From: Candidatus Rifleibacteriota bacterium
GTDB lineage: Bacteria > Muiribacteriota > Ozemobacteria > Ozemobacterales > Ozemobacteraceae
Length of the DNA: 64,000 nucleotides
NCBI GenBank assembly: GCA_015233155.1
Contig: JADFYG010000004.1
Location: forward strand, 98,005-162,004
Direction of reading: 5' to 3'
Shown: piece by piece, positions 17,084 through 27,570 of the stretch
How the letters are laid out: the number at the start of each line of letters is the position of its first letter
Position numbering within the stretch: position 1 is the first letter of the stretch
Made by a program: the position numbers and the translations under genes
The notes under the pieces: generated by a model
The model's database searches: none
What the model saw: the letters and a program-made list of their open reading frames with translations, nothing else
Told to the model about the DNA's origin: nothing

Positions 17084-19489
17084 TTACTTTTCTTTGAGGT
17101 CGTAGACGCCGTCCCAGGACGCGCTCGGTGGGTCGAGAAGGCAGGCTTTGCATCGATTGAGATACAGGCTTGATGGCAAATCCTGGGGGTTTTCCTGGAG
17201 TGCGCGTTCAAAAAAGAGGCGTGCCTGGCCGAAATTGCGCTGGAAGAAAAATTCGTGCCCCTTGATGAAAGCATCGATTGATCTCATCACATTGTCTTCG
17301 AGTTGGCAGTTAGCCTCACCGAGCAGTTCGTAGATACGTACTGGCTTGTTTTTGCCCTTGACTCTTATGAAATCGAGTTCGCGGGCAAAGACTCGGCCTT
17401 TTATCTGTTCATAGGTGAATTCTGATAACAGTGTCATCGCCCGGTACAATTTGGTAGCGGATTCGAGACGCGAGGAAAGATTCACTCCATCGCCAATGGC
17501 CGTGTATTCCATGCGTTTGTTGGAGCCGATGTTTCCGCATAGAACCTCTCCGGTCGATATGCCGATGCCGATCTGGATTGGTATTTTGCCGCGTGCGATG
17601 CGATCTTTGTTGAACCGGGCGAGCTGGAACTTCATTTCAAGAGCGGCTTGTACAGAACGCATGGCGTGGTCCGGGAGTGGAACCGGAGCGCCGAAGACGG
17701 CCATCATCGCGTCACCTATGAATTTGTCGAGCACTCCATCGAATTTGAAGATCGCGTCAACCATGTGCGTAAAATATTCGTTTAGCATCTCGACAATTTC
17801 GCTTGGACCAAGCTTCTCTGTAAGAGAGGTATAGCCGCGAATATCGGAAAACAAAATCGTCACCTCACGGCGGGCTCCGCCAAGTTCGATTGCTCCGGAG
17901 CCCGAGGTCAGTTTATCCACGAGGTCCTTCGACATGTATCTGGTGAGATTTGATTTAACCCGTTTTTCTTTCGTGATGTCCTCTAAAACGATAACAACAC
18001 CAAGAGAAGTTCCACGATCGTCGGCAAGAGGGACCGTGATGAAATTTATCGAATGTTTTTCTTCACCGGTTGATTTAAAGTCGATGTCATAGAGAGCGTT
18101 CTGTGTGTTTTTTTCAAAAACATGTTCGACTTCCTGTACAAGTTGCTTGTTGCTCTCTCCGAAAATGTCAGCCAGAATACGCCCCAATGCATCTCCTTCG
18201 CTTTCCAGGCCTAGAATGCGCAAAGCAACGGGGTTCACGCGAACTATGCGCCGCTTGTGATCGAGGGTGATGACTCCATTCGAAAGCGAGGACAGGATCG
18301 CCTCCAGATACTTCTTCATGGTCATCGTTTTCTCGTATAGTTGAGCGTTTTCGAGTGATACTGCGGCCTGGGCTGAAAATGCGCCAAGCATTTCCTCGTC
18401 GGTGCGATCGAATGTTCCGTGGATTTTATTGATGATCTGGGTAACGCCGATAACCTGGTTGTCCATGCCCTTGATAGGCATGCACAGAATGGAACGGGTG
18501 CGGTACCCGGTTTTCTTGTCGATGTCGCGATTGAACCCGGGGAATTCGTATGCGTCGGGAATATTGAGTATGTGACCTGTGACAGCGACCTGACCCGCGA
18601 TACCGAGATGTTTCGGAAAGCGAATTTCCTTAACATCATTGCCGGATGCGACGGATGACCACAATTCGTCGGTCTCTCGGTCGATCAGGAACAAGGTGGA
18701 TCTATCTGCGTTGAGTAGCTCGGCAGCTTTGCTCATGATTATCTTGATGAGGTCTTTCAGGTCCAGGGAGGAGCTGAGAGCATTGGCGACATTGAGCAAT
18801 GCCTCGATCTTGCGTTGTGAGTTAGTCACACGCTCATACAAAATGGCGTTTTCCAGTGTGAGAGAGAGCATTCGGGCTAGGGAGTTAAGTACCTCACCAT
18901 CGCGTTTATGGAAGAAACCATCATGTTTGTTAATAACCTGAACTACCCCGATGATCACATTTTCGCGATTGACTATCGGCATGCAGAGCATAGTGCGAGT
19001 GCGGTAACGGGTTTTTTTGTCTATTTCCTGATTGAACAGAGGATGCTGATATGCATCTTCGATGTTGAGCGTTTCACCTGTGCGTGCTACGTAACCGGCC
19101 AGACCAACGGTTATGGGAAACCGAATTTCGGAAAAATCAACTCCCTGGGCAACTTTTGAGTAGAGTTCACCGGTTTGGTGATCTATCAGAAAAAGCGAAC
19201 TGCGATCGGCCTTAAGAATGTCGGTGATGTGAGTGATGATAGCTTTAATCAACGGCCCGAGTTCAAGACGGCGGCCAAGGTCATTGTTGACCTCGAGAAG
19301 CGTGTTTCGCTCTTTAAGTATTTCAAAAATGCGACAAAGAAACAGATGCTTTTCTTCGACAGAAAGGTGCGCGACTCCCGCGATCATTTCATCGGGGTCG
19401 AATCGGCTTGTCTCTATGGACGCAAGTGCCTGAGTCAGTTCCTGGGATATTTTAGTTTCCATCATCCACTCTTGATTTTGTTCCAGCAT
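17084..19489 (-). CDS. GAF-GAF-PAS class III adenylate cyclase
   Basis: 801 aa, soluble, no TM segment. GAF-A is at about 80-220, GAF-B at about 240-390, PAS at about 395-510, the cyclase catalytic domain at about 540-725, and a short TPR-like tail at 730-800. Catalytic metal aspartates are present in LFSDIRGYT (549) and FIGDAMMAVFG (593). The substrate and transition-state region SNKRMEYTAIGDGVN (K658, D667) favours ATP, so cAMP is the probable product. GAF-B contains the NKXnFX3DE cyclic-nucleotide-binding motif (NKIHGTFDRTDE). GAF-A has DG in place of DE. The gene follows the two SpoIIE phosphatases after a 200-bp gap and is tightly followed by the helicase. Confidence 0.93.
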   Translation of the reverse strand: MLEQNQEWMMETKISQELTQALASIETSRFDPDEMIAGVAHLSVEEKHLFLCRIFEILKERNTLLEVNNDLGRRLELGPLIKAIITHITDILKADRSSLFLIDHQTGELYSKVAQGVDFSEIRFPITVGLAGYVARTGETLNIEDAYQHPLFNQEIDKKTRYRTRTMLCMPIVNRENVIIGVVQVINKHDGFFHKRDGEVLNSLARMLSLTLENAILYERVTNSQRKIEALLNVANALSSSLDLKDLIKIIMSKAAELLNADRSTLFLIDRETDELWSSVASGNDVKEIRFPKHLGIAGQVAVTGHILNIPDAYEFPGFNRDIDKKTGYRTRSILCMPIKGMDNQVIGVTQIINKIHGTFDRTDEEMLGAFSAQAAVSLENAQLYEKTMTMKKYLEAILSSLSNGVITLDHKRRIVRVNPVALRILGLESEGDALGRILADIFGESNKQLVQEVEHVFEKNTQNALYDIDFKSTGEEKHSINFITVPLADDRGTSLGVVIVLEDITKEKRVKSNLTRYMSKDLVDKLTSGSGAIELGGARREVTILFSDIRGYTSLTEKLGPSEIVEMLNEYFTHMVDAIFKFDGVLDKFIGDAMMAVFGAPVPLPDHAMRSVQAALEMKFQLARFNKDRIARGKIPIQIGIGISTGEVLCGNIGSNKRMEYTAIGDGVNLSSRLESATKLYRAMTLLSEFTYEQIKGRVFARELDFIRVKGKNKPVRIYELLGEANCQLEDNVMRSIDAFIKGHEFFFQRNFGQARLFFERALQENPQDLPSSLYLNRCKACLLDPPSASWDGVYDLKEK

Positions 19490-19689
19490 TTCTCACAACA
19501 GTGAACGAGACAAGAAATGGGAACTTTGTATGCCTGTATTCTACCCTTAATGTCATGTTCAACGCAAACCATACAAGAACTGCTTGGGCGAATGTATTAT
19601 AAACTTTGGAATAGCTATAACTCAGCGTGTCAGCGTTCGTGCCTGACCAGAGGACCTATATTGCGTTTGCCTTGCAAGGAGTATGAGAT

Positions 19690-22600
19690 CTACGTCTTTT
19701 TGATGTCGCTATCAGAGGAATCAGGATGTTGGCCGTGAGTGTGGGTTAATAGGGCTAGTGTGACATCGTCTTGCCAGGGGGCATCTTGTGTAAATCGACG
19801 CAGATTCTCCGTGATGCGTGACATCATTTCTTCCGGAGAAGCATGGAAGCTTTTGGCAAGTATTTCCGGAAGATGGTCATAACCGAGTTGTTCTCCGAGA
19901 TTGTTGACGGCTTCAGGAATTCCGTCGGTCAGGAATACAAGATGCGAACATGCTGGCAACCTGGTCGACATTGTTGCAAACGATCTGTTGACGCGGAATC
20001 CGAGCGGGAAAGAAGTGATTTGATCCAATGAACTGATGTGACCATCGGGAGTGACCATGATGGGATAACAGTGACCTGCGTTCGCAATAATTATTTCGCC
20101 ATCTGAACGGGCTATTCCGGCGAGACAGGTCATCATTTTGGAGCGTTTTAAAATCTTCGCAAGTATATCATTCATACGTGATAGAAGCTCGTCAGGTTGC
20201 GTGACGCCTTCTCGTATAAAAAAACCAAACGCAGCTTTTGCCATAGCTGTCACAAGCGCGGCCGAGACACCGTGGCCAGATACATCTCCGATCAGAAATA
20301 CAAGGTCTCCGTTTTTGTTCAGCCTTGCGTCGTAATAATCACCACCTACCTGGCTGGTCATGAGGCTTCGTCCGGAGAAAACAAAACCGGCACCATCGAT
20401 GGGTTTTGTTGGAAGAAGTTTCTGCTGTATAATATGTGCGACTTCGAGTTCCTCCAAGCCCATAATGGCCTCATTAAAAGCGATTGCGATGGATTCCCAC
20501 TCATCGTGTGTTTCGATTGTGATGGCATAATCGAATCGTTTGGCCTCCATGGCTTCTATTCCGGACAGCAGGGCATAAACGGGGCGGAGCATGCCTGCCC
20601 GAAGTCGCCAGAAGAGTGCCAGAAGAATCATCCCCATTGCGATTGTGAGACCGAGCAGTCGAATACGCAAAAGGGCGATGCGTTCCGTTACCACTTCTAT
20701 GGGAAGGGTTCCAACCAGGATGAATGAGCTCACCTGATTGCAGAGCATGGCTGCAAGAAGCACTGGACCGGACGCGGTTTGGCGAATTTCGCTCAGAATG
20801 GTTTGTGGTGGTATCAGGCGACGCTCAAGATCGCCGAACTCTTTATGCAGCCATGGATCCGGATAGTCATGGGCGGGGCGTCGCGAGAGCGTAAGAGCAC
20901 AGAGGCGGGGCTTGTTAGAAGATGACTCTTCTTCTTTTTGATTAATCAGCGATTCTTCAAAAAACATGCGACCGAGCGTGGACATTTGGTGAAGTATGAG
21001 AACACAAAACTGCGCGGAGCCGGAGATAGTCCCAGGACGGGGTTTTTCAGTAAAATTTTTCGAGGCGTGTGCCGGGCTTACTGTATTATCGAGTGGGGCG
21101 ATTCTCTCACATTTTGCAGGTTTTTGAGTCGTATAGCGGATAATATCGAGATAGATGCTGCCTACATCACTCAAACCGATAAATGTGAACTCGCCTGTGC
21201 GTGCAAGCAGCTTTTGAACCGGGTTTTCACCCTGACTCTCAAGCATGCTGTCAAAAACCAGTGATGACGCTTTTTCCCGGTCGTCCGGCATTGTTATACT
21301 CTGCCAGGTATTGAACTGACGAGCAATTTCCTTGCCCAACTGACTGAACAGTCTGGCCATGTGCTTCACGGTGTAGGAATTATTGGTAAGTATCTGCATG
21401 CTTGCAATACCTTCGGGAGGTGCATTCAGATAAAGATGAATTCTGCTCGAATCCAAATATCCGTTGCGGTCGTGCAAGGCTTCTATCCAGGAGTGGCGTT
21501 CAGCTAATGGGAGTATGGCAAGTCGGCGCATTTCGATAGGTATCTCTGACGTTTCCCTGAAAAGATATCCCGCTGAACTGATTATGTAACATGTGTCCAG
21601 AAGGCCATCAAGCTCTCTAACGCGGGTTTCGTCGATCAATGCCGCCAGATGTGTTCCCAAACGCATTTGCAGTATCGCTTCAGAGGGGGAAGCTGTCTCT
21701 TCGATCGGAGAGGTATTTTGCGAATCGCTCCATGCAAGTTCGAACTGGCGGGTCCAGTTTCCGTATTCAGCTCGAAGGCGACGCAAGAGTGTGGGAAAGC
21801 GCAGATCGATGTTTATCAGACGTTTTTCGAGATCGGATAAGACCTCGAAGGTTATTGAGTCAGCACGGGATCGCTCAAGGTGTATCCAGAGGCCGATGGA
21901 CAAAATAAATGGCAATCCGGCTGAAATAACAAACAGCAAAGTGATCATCGCCCTCATGGAAAGGCGATGTGTGCTAATCGACTCTGAGGAGAATCGAAAA
22001 AAATACACAGGAACCCAGTACAGTAAAACAAGCCATGTCCACCCTGGAAACACCGGCTTGACAGGGAAAACTCGACCGAACAATAGCATGTGGTCAAGAC
22101 TGGCTGCAGCAATTGCTGTACCACCAGGAATGGGAATTATGTCGTCGGGAGCGCGAAAAAAAGTCTCTGCCGCCGAAGCAAGCGCTTCGCGAGGCAAGCC
22201 AGGGAGCTCGATGCTGTTTTCCAGGCGAATCCTATCGAGCGCCCCGAGTTCGATCCCGTTTTTGTTAAGCATCGAAAGCCGTATGCGAAGTATCATATCC
22301 AAAGGCATGTTCGTCATGCGAAAAAAAAGGAGACCACCTGCTATTCGCTTCGAAGAAGCGGCTGTTTCTACGTGTTCCCACCATGCCCATCGTTGTTCAA
22401 GCGGTTGCTGGATAGGAATCAGGCGATCCGGACGATTTATCAGATTTACCCAATCGCCCCCTCTGAAAAATGCTGTCAGGTTTGAAGGTTCCAATGGCTT
22501 GTCTATGTTGTTCGGGAAAAAGGGACGACGAAGAAAACGGAATGCCTCCGTGGAATCAGAGCCGATAACGTTTTTATCCTCCGTGGACCATATCAGACGG

Positions 22601-22908
22601 TCTTCTCCGTCGAAAAGGAATAGACGGATCAATCCCGCGGGATAAGGAGAAAACTTTGTCGCAAGAAGATTGTTAATCTCCGTTGAATCGGTTGCGGAGT
22701 GACCCAGCGTATTCGAAAATACGTCGCGGGCAATTTCCTCGAAAGCATTCGAAGGCTCGACGAGTCGGGCTGTCTCGGAAAGTATTGCGCGCATCCGCTC
22801 ATAGCGTAAATTTGTTTCACGATCAGCGGAAATGCGTGCAATTGTCCATCCGGCAACAATATGCATGAAAATCAGAATAGCGCCGATCAGCGCAGTGCGG
22901 CGGCTCAT
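19690..22908 (-). CDS. Dual-sensor membrane SpoIIE-type phosphatase with HAMP
   Basis: 1072 aa. TM1 (about 5-25), extracytoplasmic sensor 1 (about 26-285), a TM pair (about 290-345), extracytoplasmic sensor 2 (about 350-760), a TM helix, HAMP (about 770-825) and a SpoIIE/PP2C domain (about 835-1060). Metal ligands are intact (GGDYYD, GDVSGHG, TDGIPE, QDDVT), so it should be an active serine phosphatase controlled from outside the membrane. The ATG overlaps the stop of the upstream phosphatase as ATGA, showing translational coupling. No STAS gene is adjacent, so the substrate may be the STAS protein at 4613-4966 or one encoded elsewhere. Confidence 0.9.
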   Translation of the reverse strand: MSRRTALIGAILIFMHIVAGWTIARISADRETNLRYERMRAILSETARLVEPSNAFEEIARDVFSNTLGHSATDSTEINNLLATKFSPYPAGLIRLFLFDGEDRLIWSTEDKNVIGSDSTEAFRFLRRPFFPNNIDKPLEPSNLTAFFRGGDWVNLINRPDRLIPIQQPLEQRWAWWEHVETAASSKRIAGGLLFFRMTNMPLDMILRIRLSMLNKNGIELGALDRIRLENSIELPGLPREALASAAETFFRAPDDIIPIPGGTAIAAASLDHMLLFGRVFPVKPVFPGWTWLVLLYWVPVYFFRFSSESISTHRLSMRAMITLLFVISAGLPFILSIGLWIHLERSRADSITFEVLSDLEKRLINIDLRFPTLLRRLRAEYGNWTRQFELAWSDSQNTSPIEETASPSEAILQMRLGTHLAALIDETRVRELDGLLDTCYIISSAGYLFRETSEIPIEMRRLAILPLAERHSWIEALHDRNGYLDSSRIHLYLNAPPEGIASMQILTNNSYTVKHMARLFSQLGKEIARQFNTWQSITMPDDREKASSLVFDSMLESQGENPVQKLLARTGEFTFIGLSDVGSIYLDIIRYTTQKPAKCERIAPLDNTVSPAHASKNFTEKPRPGTISGSAQFCVLILHQMSTLGRMFFEESLINQKEEESSSNKPRLCALTLSRRPAHDYPDPWLHKEFGDLERRLIPPQTILSEIRQTASGPVLLAAMLCNQVSSFILVGTLPIEVVTERIALLRIRLLGLTIAMGMILLALFWRLRAGMLRPVYALLSGIEAMEAKRFDYAITIETHDEWESIAIAFNEAIMGLEELEVAHIIQQKLLPTKPIDGAGFVFSGRSLMTSQVGGDYYDARLNKNGDLVFLIGDVSGHGVSAALVTAMAKAAFGFFIREGVTQPDELLSRMNDILAKILKRSKMMTCLAGIARSDGEIIIANAGHCYPIMVTPDGHISSLDQITSFPLGFRVNRSFATMSTRLPACSHLVFLTDGIPEAVNNLGEQLGYDHLPEILAKSFHASPEEMMSRITENLRRFTQDAPWQDDVTLALLTHTHGQHPDSSDSDIKKT

Positions 22909-25772
22909 ATACTTGTCTCAACCGGAGCCACGGTTAATACGACAAGTGTCTGGTCGTCATCGGGAAAATCGTGCTGTGACCAATTGGCGATGCGTGTGAA
23001 CACGTCATTGATGAGCATATCGGTAGGCGCTGAACGCAATGGCAGGATTGTCTCGAGAAATCTATCGAAACCGAACTGTTCCTGAGCTGCATTGACGGCT
23101 TCGATGAAACCGTCGGAATACAAAACCAAACGGCCGCCTGACGCCAGATCAATCACGTCATCCTGGTATGCTGGTATTTTCCTTGAACCCAGGGGATATC
23201 CGGCGGCTCCGGCATGCTCCACACCACCCTTGACAGGCAAGACTATTCCGAACAGATGACCGGCATCAGCGAAACGAACCTGCCTGGTTCCCGGGTCGAA
23301 GATTCCGAGCCAGAAGGTCATGGGACGAGAGCGCCCAGCCTGTTCCAATAAGCCCGAGTTCATGCCGCACAGAATTGCCCCAGGACTCTGGGACCGCTCG
23401 GCATTCAATGCCAGTTCAACCTTTGCGGCTGCGGCAACGAGTGCGGCCGGTACTCCATGACCAGCTACATCTCCTATGGCGATAACAATGCGGCCATCTG
23501 GAAGAGTGAACCACTCGTGATGATCACCTCCGAGGCCCGCTGCGGTGCAGCATCGTCCTTCGACAGACCAGCCGGGACCCGACAACTTCTTCCCAGGCCA
23601 TAGATTTTCCTGAACGGTTCGGGCGATTTTAAGATCATAGAGGTTTTCCATGATGCTATTGAATCGTTCGCCGACGCGGGAAAGCTCGACGACTGCGCAA
23701 GGAGGAACACGTTCGTTAAAATGGCGTTCTGTGAGCGCGGTCAGATTGCGTGTGAGATCATGCAGTGGTGCGAGAAGCATCGAAGATGCGAGGAAAGCGC
23801 CGGCAAGTCCGAGAATCAGGATAGACGCGGAGAGCCCTGCTGCCTGAAGATTGAGTCTGAGGGTCATATCCCGGATGATGGAAAAAGGTCTGGCCAGAAT
23901 CAGAACATATCCATCGAGCACGTGGCCACGCAAAGCTGTGACAAGATATTCACAATTGTGTATAAATCCGACGGTGTGGGCCGGCAGTTGAGTCGCTAGT
24001 ACCTGGTCGCGAACTTGTTTTAATACAGGATTCCGGCCGGTGTTCGACCTGGGAAATGTTTGCCATCTGGTATCAGGGGAGACGGGCAATGCCGCCCAAT
24101 GCAGGCCATTTGCGGCAACCGCGTTCATATTTCGACGGATTCTTGCAAGCGCCTGCATTTCCAGGACTAACGCATCCTGGAGACCAAGCAGGAGCGCATG
24201 GGGTTTGCCATCGGGGCCATTAATAGGTTGGACGACGAAAAAAACATCCTGCCCGAGAAATTTCTGACGGAAAAATGATCCAAGCGAGCGATAAGCCCAG
24301 TACAGATTTACCACAAGGACATCCGTTATCATTGAGCTGTCTCCCTGCGACTCACCTCGCACACCTTCCTGTTGATGCTGGAAATAACGCAACATCTGAA
24401 AGGCGAGTTTGGATTGGGAGTTCCCGGCGGCCCCCGGATTTGACTCATAGATTATGTTTTGATTCAAGTCGACGAGAATGATACTGATAAAAGCAGACGA
24501 ATTCAGCTTTACAAAAGACGAGAGAGCGGGAATCTGTCGTCGCAGTTCAGATAATGATTGCCCCATAGTTTTTCTCGTGAATTCATCATACGTTCGGAAG
24601 AACCGGTAATTCTCAGAGGCGGATGCACGATCCAGCTTTTCGAGCAGATTAACGTGGTCAGTTTCGAACTGACGTACCAGTTCCCGCTCACGATTGTTGC
24701 GATCGGCAAATATGCTTCCTAAGAGTCCTCCGAGAATGATTACTCCGGAAGCAAGGAGTAACAACACCAGTTTTCCACGAAATCCAAGGAAGGGGGGGAA
24801 AATGCCACCCGCGTATATAAACATTGTCACTGCTGCTGTAATTCCGATAAAAATAATCAGAATGCGGAAATTTGAATAGAAGGTTTCATGGAATGGCAGG
24901 TTGCGTGAGAGGCAAAATAATAGTTCCCCTTGAGCGGAACACTGTGTAACCAGCTCGCGGTCACGAAATGAACAGGTTTCTATGCCGGCGGAAGTTGTGC
25001 AAAGAACCTCTAAAAGACCGTGAGGAGTATCTGGTAGCGGCGGTCTGATGGTTTCTGACGCTGCAGGATGCCGCCAGCCCAGATAATACATGGTGCCTAC
25101 TAGACGCCGGGCTGTAAGCACGGCACGGTCAACAAGGCTGTCCTGCTCTATTTTTCCCTTGTGCAGAAATGCCACGACCCATGCTATCGGGGTGCCATTA
25201 CGACCATTTACTGGCCACCAGCCGCAAAATGACCGATTGAAGCCGTTCTGCAAGTTGATGAAAATTCCGGGTGACGGAGCGAGGAGATTAACGGCATTTT
25301 TGTTCCCCGCGAATGCGGCGATCAAGTTTGCATTTGGATGTGGGGTGAGCTTTAATAACCCTTTTAAAAAAGCCTGAGATGCGGCTTTGGGTGGCATCGG
25401 GAAGCCTGGCAGCGGAATTATGCTTCCGGACGCATCAAAAACGAACAGGTCCATGGCGCCGTTTTCACTGCGAGCAATACGAGCGGCACGCACGGCAAGA
25501 ACGCGAGGTGGAATCGGATTTGAGGTTAACCGCTCCATGCGCTCTGCAAAGTGCTTTTCAGGGTTACCCATGATGGCGATACGGTTCAGAACGGCACGCA
25601 TCTCTGAGCACCTGTTGTTTTTGGCCGCGTCGATTGCTTCCTTTTCGAAGTCGTGAACTAATACGAGGCACATTAGTACTGGAAGTCCTACGAAAAGTGC
25701 GGTGCGAATCAGCAATTCCAGGCTTGTGGCAAGCTTCGTGAAAATTTTATTGGAGTTGACGCTGATCGACAT
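22905..25772 (-). CDS. Dual-sensor membrane SpoIIE-type phosphatase with HAMP
   Basis: About 955 aa from ATG 25772, which has AGAGG five bases upstream. The track start at 25844 adds 24 residues without ribosome-binding support. Layout: TM1 (about 15-40), sensor 1, a TM pair near 310-360, sensor 2, a TM helix, HAMP, and a C-terminal SpoIIE/PP2C domain. Motifs are GGDHHEWF, GDVAGHG, YSDGFIE and DDDQT. The first deviates from the common GGDYYD (E for the second acidic residue), but the key aspartates remain, so activity is likely. It is coupled by four bases to the 1072-aa paralogue, suggesting the two work as a pair or respond to different signals. Divergent from the MFS gene at 26008. Confidence 0.9.
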   Translation of the reverse strand: MSISVNSNKIFTKLATSLELLIRTALFVGLPVLMCLVLVHDFEKEAIDAAKNNRCSEMRAVLNRIAIMGNPEKHFAERMERLTSNPIPPRVLAVRAARIARSENGAMDLFVFDASGSIIPLPGFPMPPKAASQAFLKGLLKLTPHPNANLIAAFAGNKNAVNLLAPSPGIFINLQNGFNRSFCGWWPVNGRNGTPIAWVVAFLHKGKIEQDSLVDRAVLTARRLVGTMYYLGWRHPAASETIRPPLPDTPHGLLEVLCTTSAGIETCSFRDRELVTQCSAQGELLFCLSRNLPFHETFYSNFRILIIFIGITAAVTMFIYAGGIFPPFLGFRGKLVLLLLASGVIILGGLLGSIFADRNNRERELVRQFETDHVNLLEKLDRASASENYRFFRTYDEFTRKTMGQSLSELRRQIPALSSFVKLNSSAFISIILVDLNQNIIYESNPGAAGNSQSKLAFQMLRYFQHQQEGVRGESQGDSSMITDVLVVNLYWAYRSLGSFFRQKFLGQDVFFVVQPINGPDGKPHALLLGLQDALVLEMQALARIRRNMNAVAANGLHWAALPVSPDTRWQTFPRSNTGRNPVLKQVRDQVLATQLPAHTVGFIHNCEYLVTALRGHVLDGYVLILARPFSIIRDMTLRLNLQAAGLSASILILGLAGAFLASSMLLAPLHDLTRNLTALTERHFNERVPPCAVVELSRVGERFNSIMENLYDLKIARTVQENLWPGKKLSGPGWSVEGRCCTAAGLGGDHHEWFTLPDGRIVIAIGDVAGHGVPAALVAAAAKVELALNAERSQSPGAILCGMNSGLLEQAGRSRPMTFWLGIFDPGTRQVRFADAGHLFGIVLPVKGGVEHAGAAGYPLGSRKIPAYQDDVIDLASGGRLVLYSDGFIEAVNAAQEQFGFDRFLETILPLRSAPTDMLINDVFTRIANWSQHDFPDDDQTLVVLTVAPVETSI

Positions 25773-26007
25773 GCAGACCTCTGAAGAGATACGAAAGAAT
25801 ATGCATTTTTTCATGCATGTTTGGTGACAGTCTTCGGATGCCACTATAAAGCCAAATCAATGTGCAGGCAAACTCGCGTTTTTCTAAAATATCCGGTAGA
25901 ATATCGCGTCGATCTTTTTCAATGATGGTATCGCAACCAGGTATCCGCGGGATGGCCTGTCTGCGAGGTGAGACGCAGATTCTGGACCAAATAACTGGAG
26001 AATAATA

Positions 26008-27564
26008 ATGGAAACGACTGAACAAACCCCGGACATTTCTCTCTGGGAGACCCTGCAGATCCTGTTCGGAGCCTCACGTGCATTCTGGCTGGTCAACCTC
26101 GTCAATTTTTGCGATGGAATAGCATACTTTGGAATGTTGACACTTTTAACGCGTTTTTTGGGCACGAAGTTGGGCATGTCCGATCAACTCACCAGTGTCA
26201 GCGTTTCCGCTTATACGGGCATGGTTACCCTATTCATGTTCGGCGGGGGCTTCGTTTCCGATAAACTTGGCGTGCGTCGCGCTCTCACGTTTTCGCTGAT
26301 GATAATGTTTCTTGGGCGTCTTGTTTTGACTTTATCACCGATGGTCCCCGGGGAAAGTTTCAGCCATGACATAGCCTGGTTTGGATTGTTCCTGATGGCC
26401 TTCGGTTCCGGAGTGGTACAGCCCGCACTATATGCTGGTACCAAGGAATATACCGATCCACGTACAGCTACGATTGGTTACGGGATTCTCTATGCGATCA
26501 TGAATCTGGGTATCGTGGCCGAGAATTTTTTATCACCATTTGTACGTACTGGCGATGCTTTCATAACAGTAGGTTCGACCACAATCATGGGGCTAAACAG
26601 GGGGATCGAGGGAGTCTTCTGGATGTGCGTTGGAATCACCGCGTTCATGTTGATTTCTAACATTCTGTTTTTCACAAAGTCTGTGGAGGATACTTGCCGG
26701 GTGGTTTCAGAGGAAACTTCCAAGGCCTCAGAGTCCCAGAAGTCCGAGAAGAATTCGCGATTGGAGCACCGGGCAGATGAGGCTTCCACAGCTGCCGCGA
26801 AAGTTGTCGAGCCTACTGCGCAGACCTGGAAGGAAAAAATTCTCGAACTGCCGTTTCTAGACGTTCGCTTTATGTTTTTCATCTTTATATTGTTACCGGT
26901 GCGAACACTGTTTGCTCATCAGTTCCTTACTATGCCGGATTACGTGTTCCGTTGTTTTCCGGCTGAAGTCAGCGGCAAATTCGAGTGGATCAGTGGTATA
27001 AATCCCTTGATAATAGTTGTTTTTGTGCCGCTAATCGCTGCTTTAACACGCAATGTGGGTGTCGTCACCATGATGATCCTTGGAACCACGCTGTCGGCGG
27101 TAACGACATTCATTCTTGTTCCCGGACCAACCTTTTCCTCTCTTATCTGGTACACAATATTATTTTCATTTGGAGAAGCGCTCTGGTCGTCAAGGTTTCT
27201 TGAATATGTCGCCAATATAGCTCCGGCTGGAAAAGTCGGCGCCTATATGGGTCTGGCCGGGATTCCGTGGTTTTTGGCCAAATTTACGACAGGCCTGTAT
27301 TCCGGTTCCATGTTGAATTGGTTTATTCCTGCTCCACTGGATTTGAACGGCATTTTTGAATTTCTTGGAGTTCCGAAATTTTTATCTGATTTTGTTGCTG
27401 GCGGTACTGTCGAATCGACAATAAATTCCGTGTTGCAAGTGCAAGGCATGACGCACCATAATTCCGGGACTCTATGGATGATTTACGGAGTAATAGCTTG
27501 TATTTCTCCGATCGGATTGATCATAGGAAAGCGTTGGATCGAAGCGCAATCAGTTTCTAAATAA
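26008..27564 (+). CDS. Major facilitator superfamily transporter, possibly POT-like
   Basis: 518 aa polytopic membrane protein with about 12 hydrophobic segments and a charged cytoplasmic loop of about 65 residues near 225-290. The MFS loop 2-3 signature is recognisable as GGGFVSDKLGVRRAL. The length and the first helices resemble the proton-coupled oligopeptide (POT) branch, but the diagnostic POT motifs are not clearly present, so the substrate is unknown. The ATG is preceded by GGAG at eight bases. It diverges from the SpoIIE pair and converges on the next MFS gene, with only six bases between the two stops. Confidence 0.8.
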   Translation: METTEQTPDISLWETLQILFGASRAFWLVNLVNFCDGIAYFGMLTLLTRFLGTKLGMSDQLTSVSVSAYTGMVTLFMFGGGFVSDKLGVRRALTFSLMIMFLGRLVLTLSPMVPGESFSHDIAWFGLFLMAFGSGVVQPALYAGTKEYTDPRTATIGYGILYAIMNLGIVAENFLSPFVRTGDAFITVGSTTIMGLNRGIEGVFWMCVGITAFMLISNILFFTKSVEDTCRVVSEETSKASESQKSEKNSRLEHRADEASTAAAKVVEPTAQTWKEKILELPFLDVRFMFFIFILLPVRTLFAHQFLTMPDYVFRCFPAEVSGKFEWISGINPLIIVVFVPLIAALTRNVGVVTMMILGTTLSAVTTFILVPGPTFSSLIWYTILFSFGEALWSSRFLEYVANIAPAGKVGAYMGLAGIPWFLAKFTTGLYSGSMLNWFIPAPLDLNGIFEFLGVPKFLSDFVAGGTVESTINSVLQVQGMTHHNSGTLWMIYGVIACISPIGLIIGKRWIEAQSVSK

Positions 27565-27570
27565 AGTGTG

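Noticed and set aside
17083-17274. N-terminal 64 residues of the helicase ORF
   Set aside because: They overlap the cyclase coding sequence out of frame and do not resemble a helicase N-terminus. The TTG one base after the cyclase stop is a better start.
21593-22645. 350-aa plus-strand ORF
   Set aside because: It is fully inside the SpoIIE phosphatase gene on the other strand, and its composition (Arg/Ser-rich) is typical of a shadow frame.
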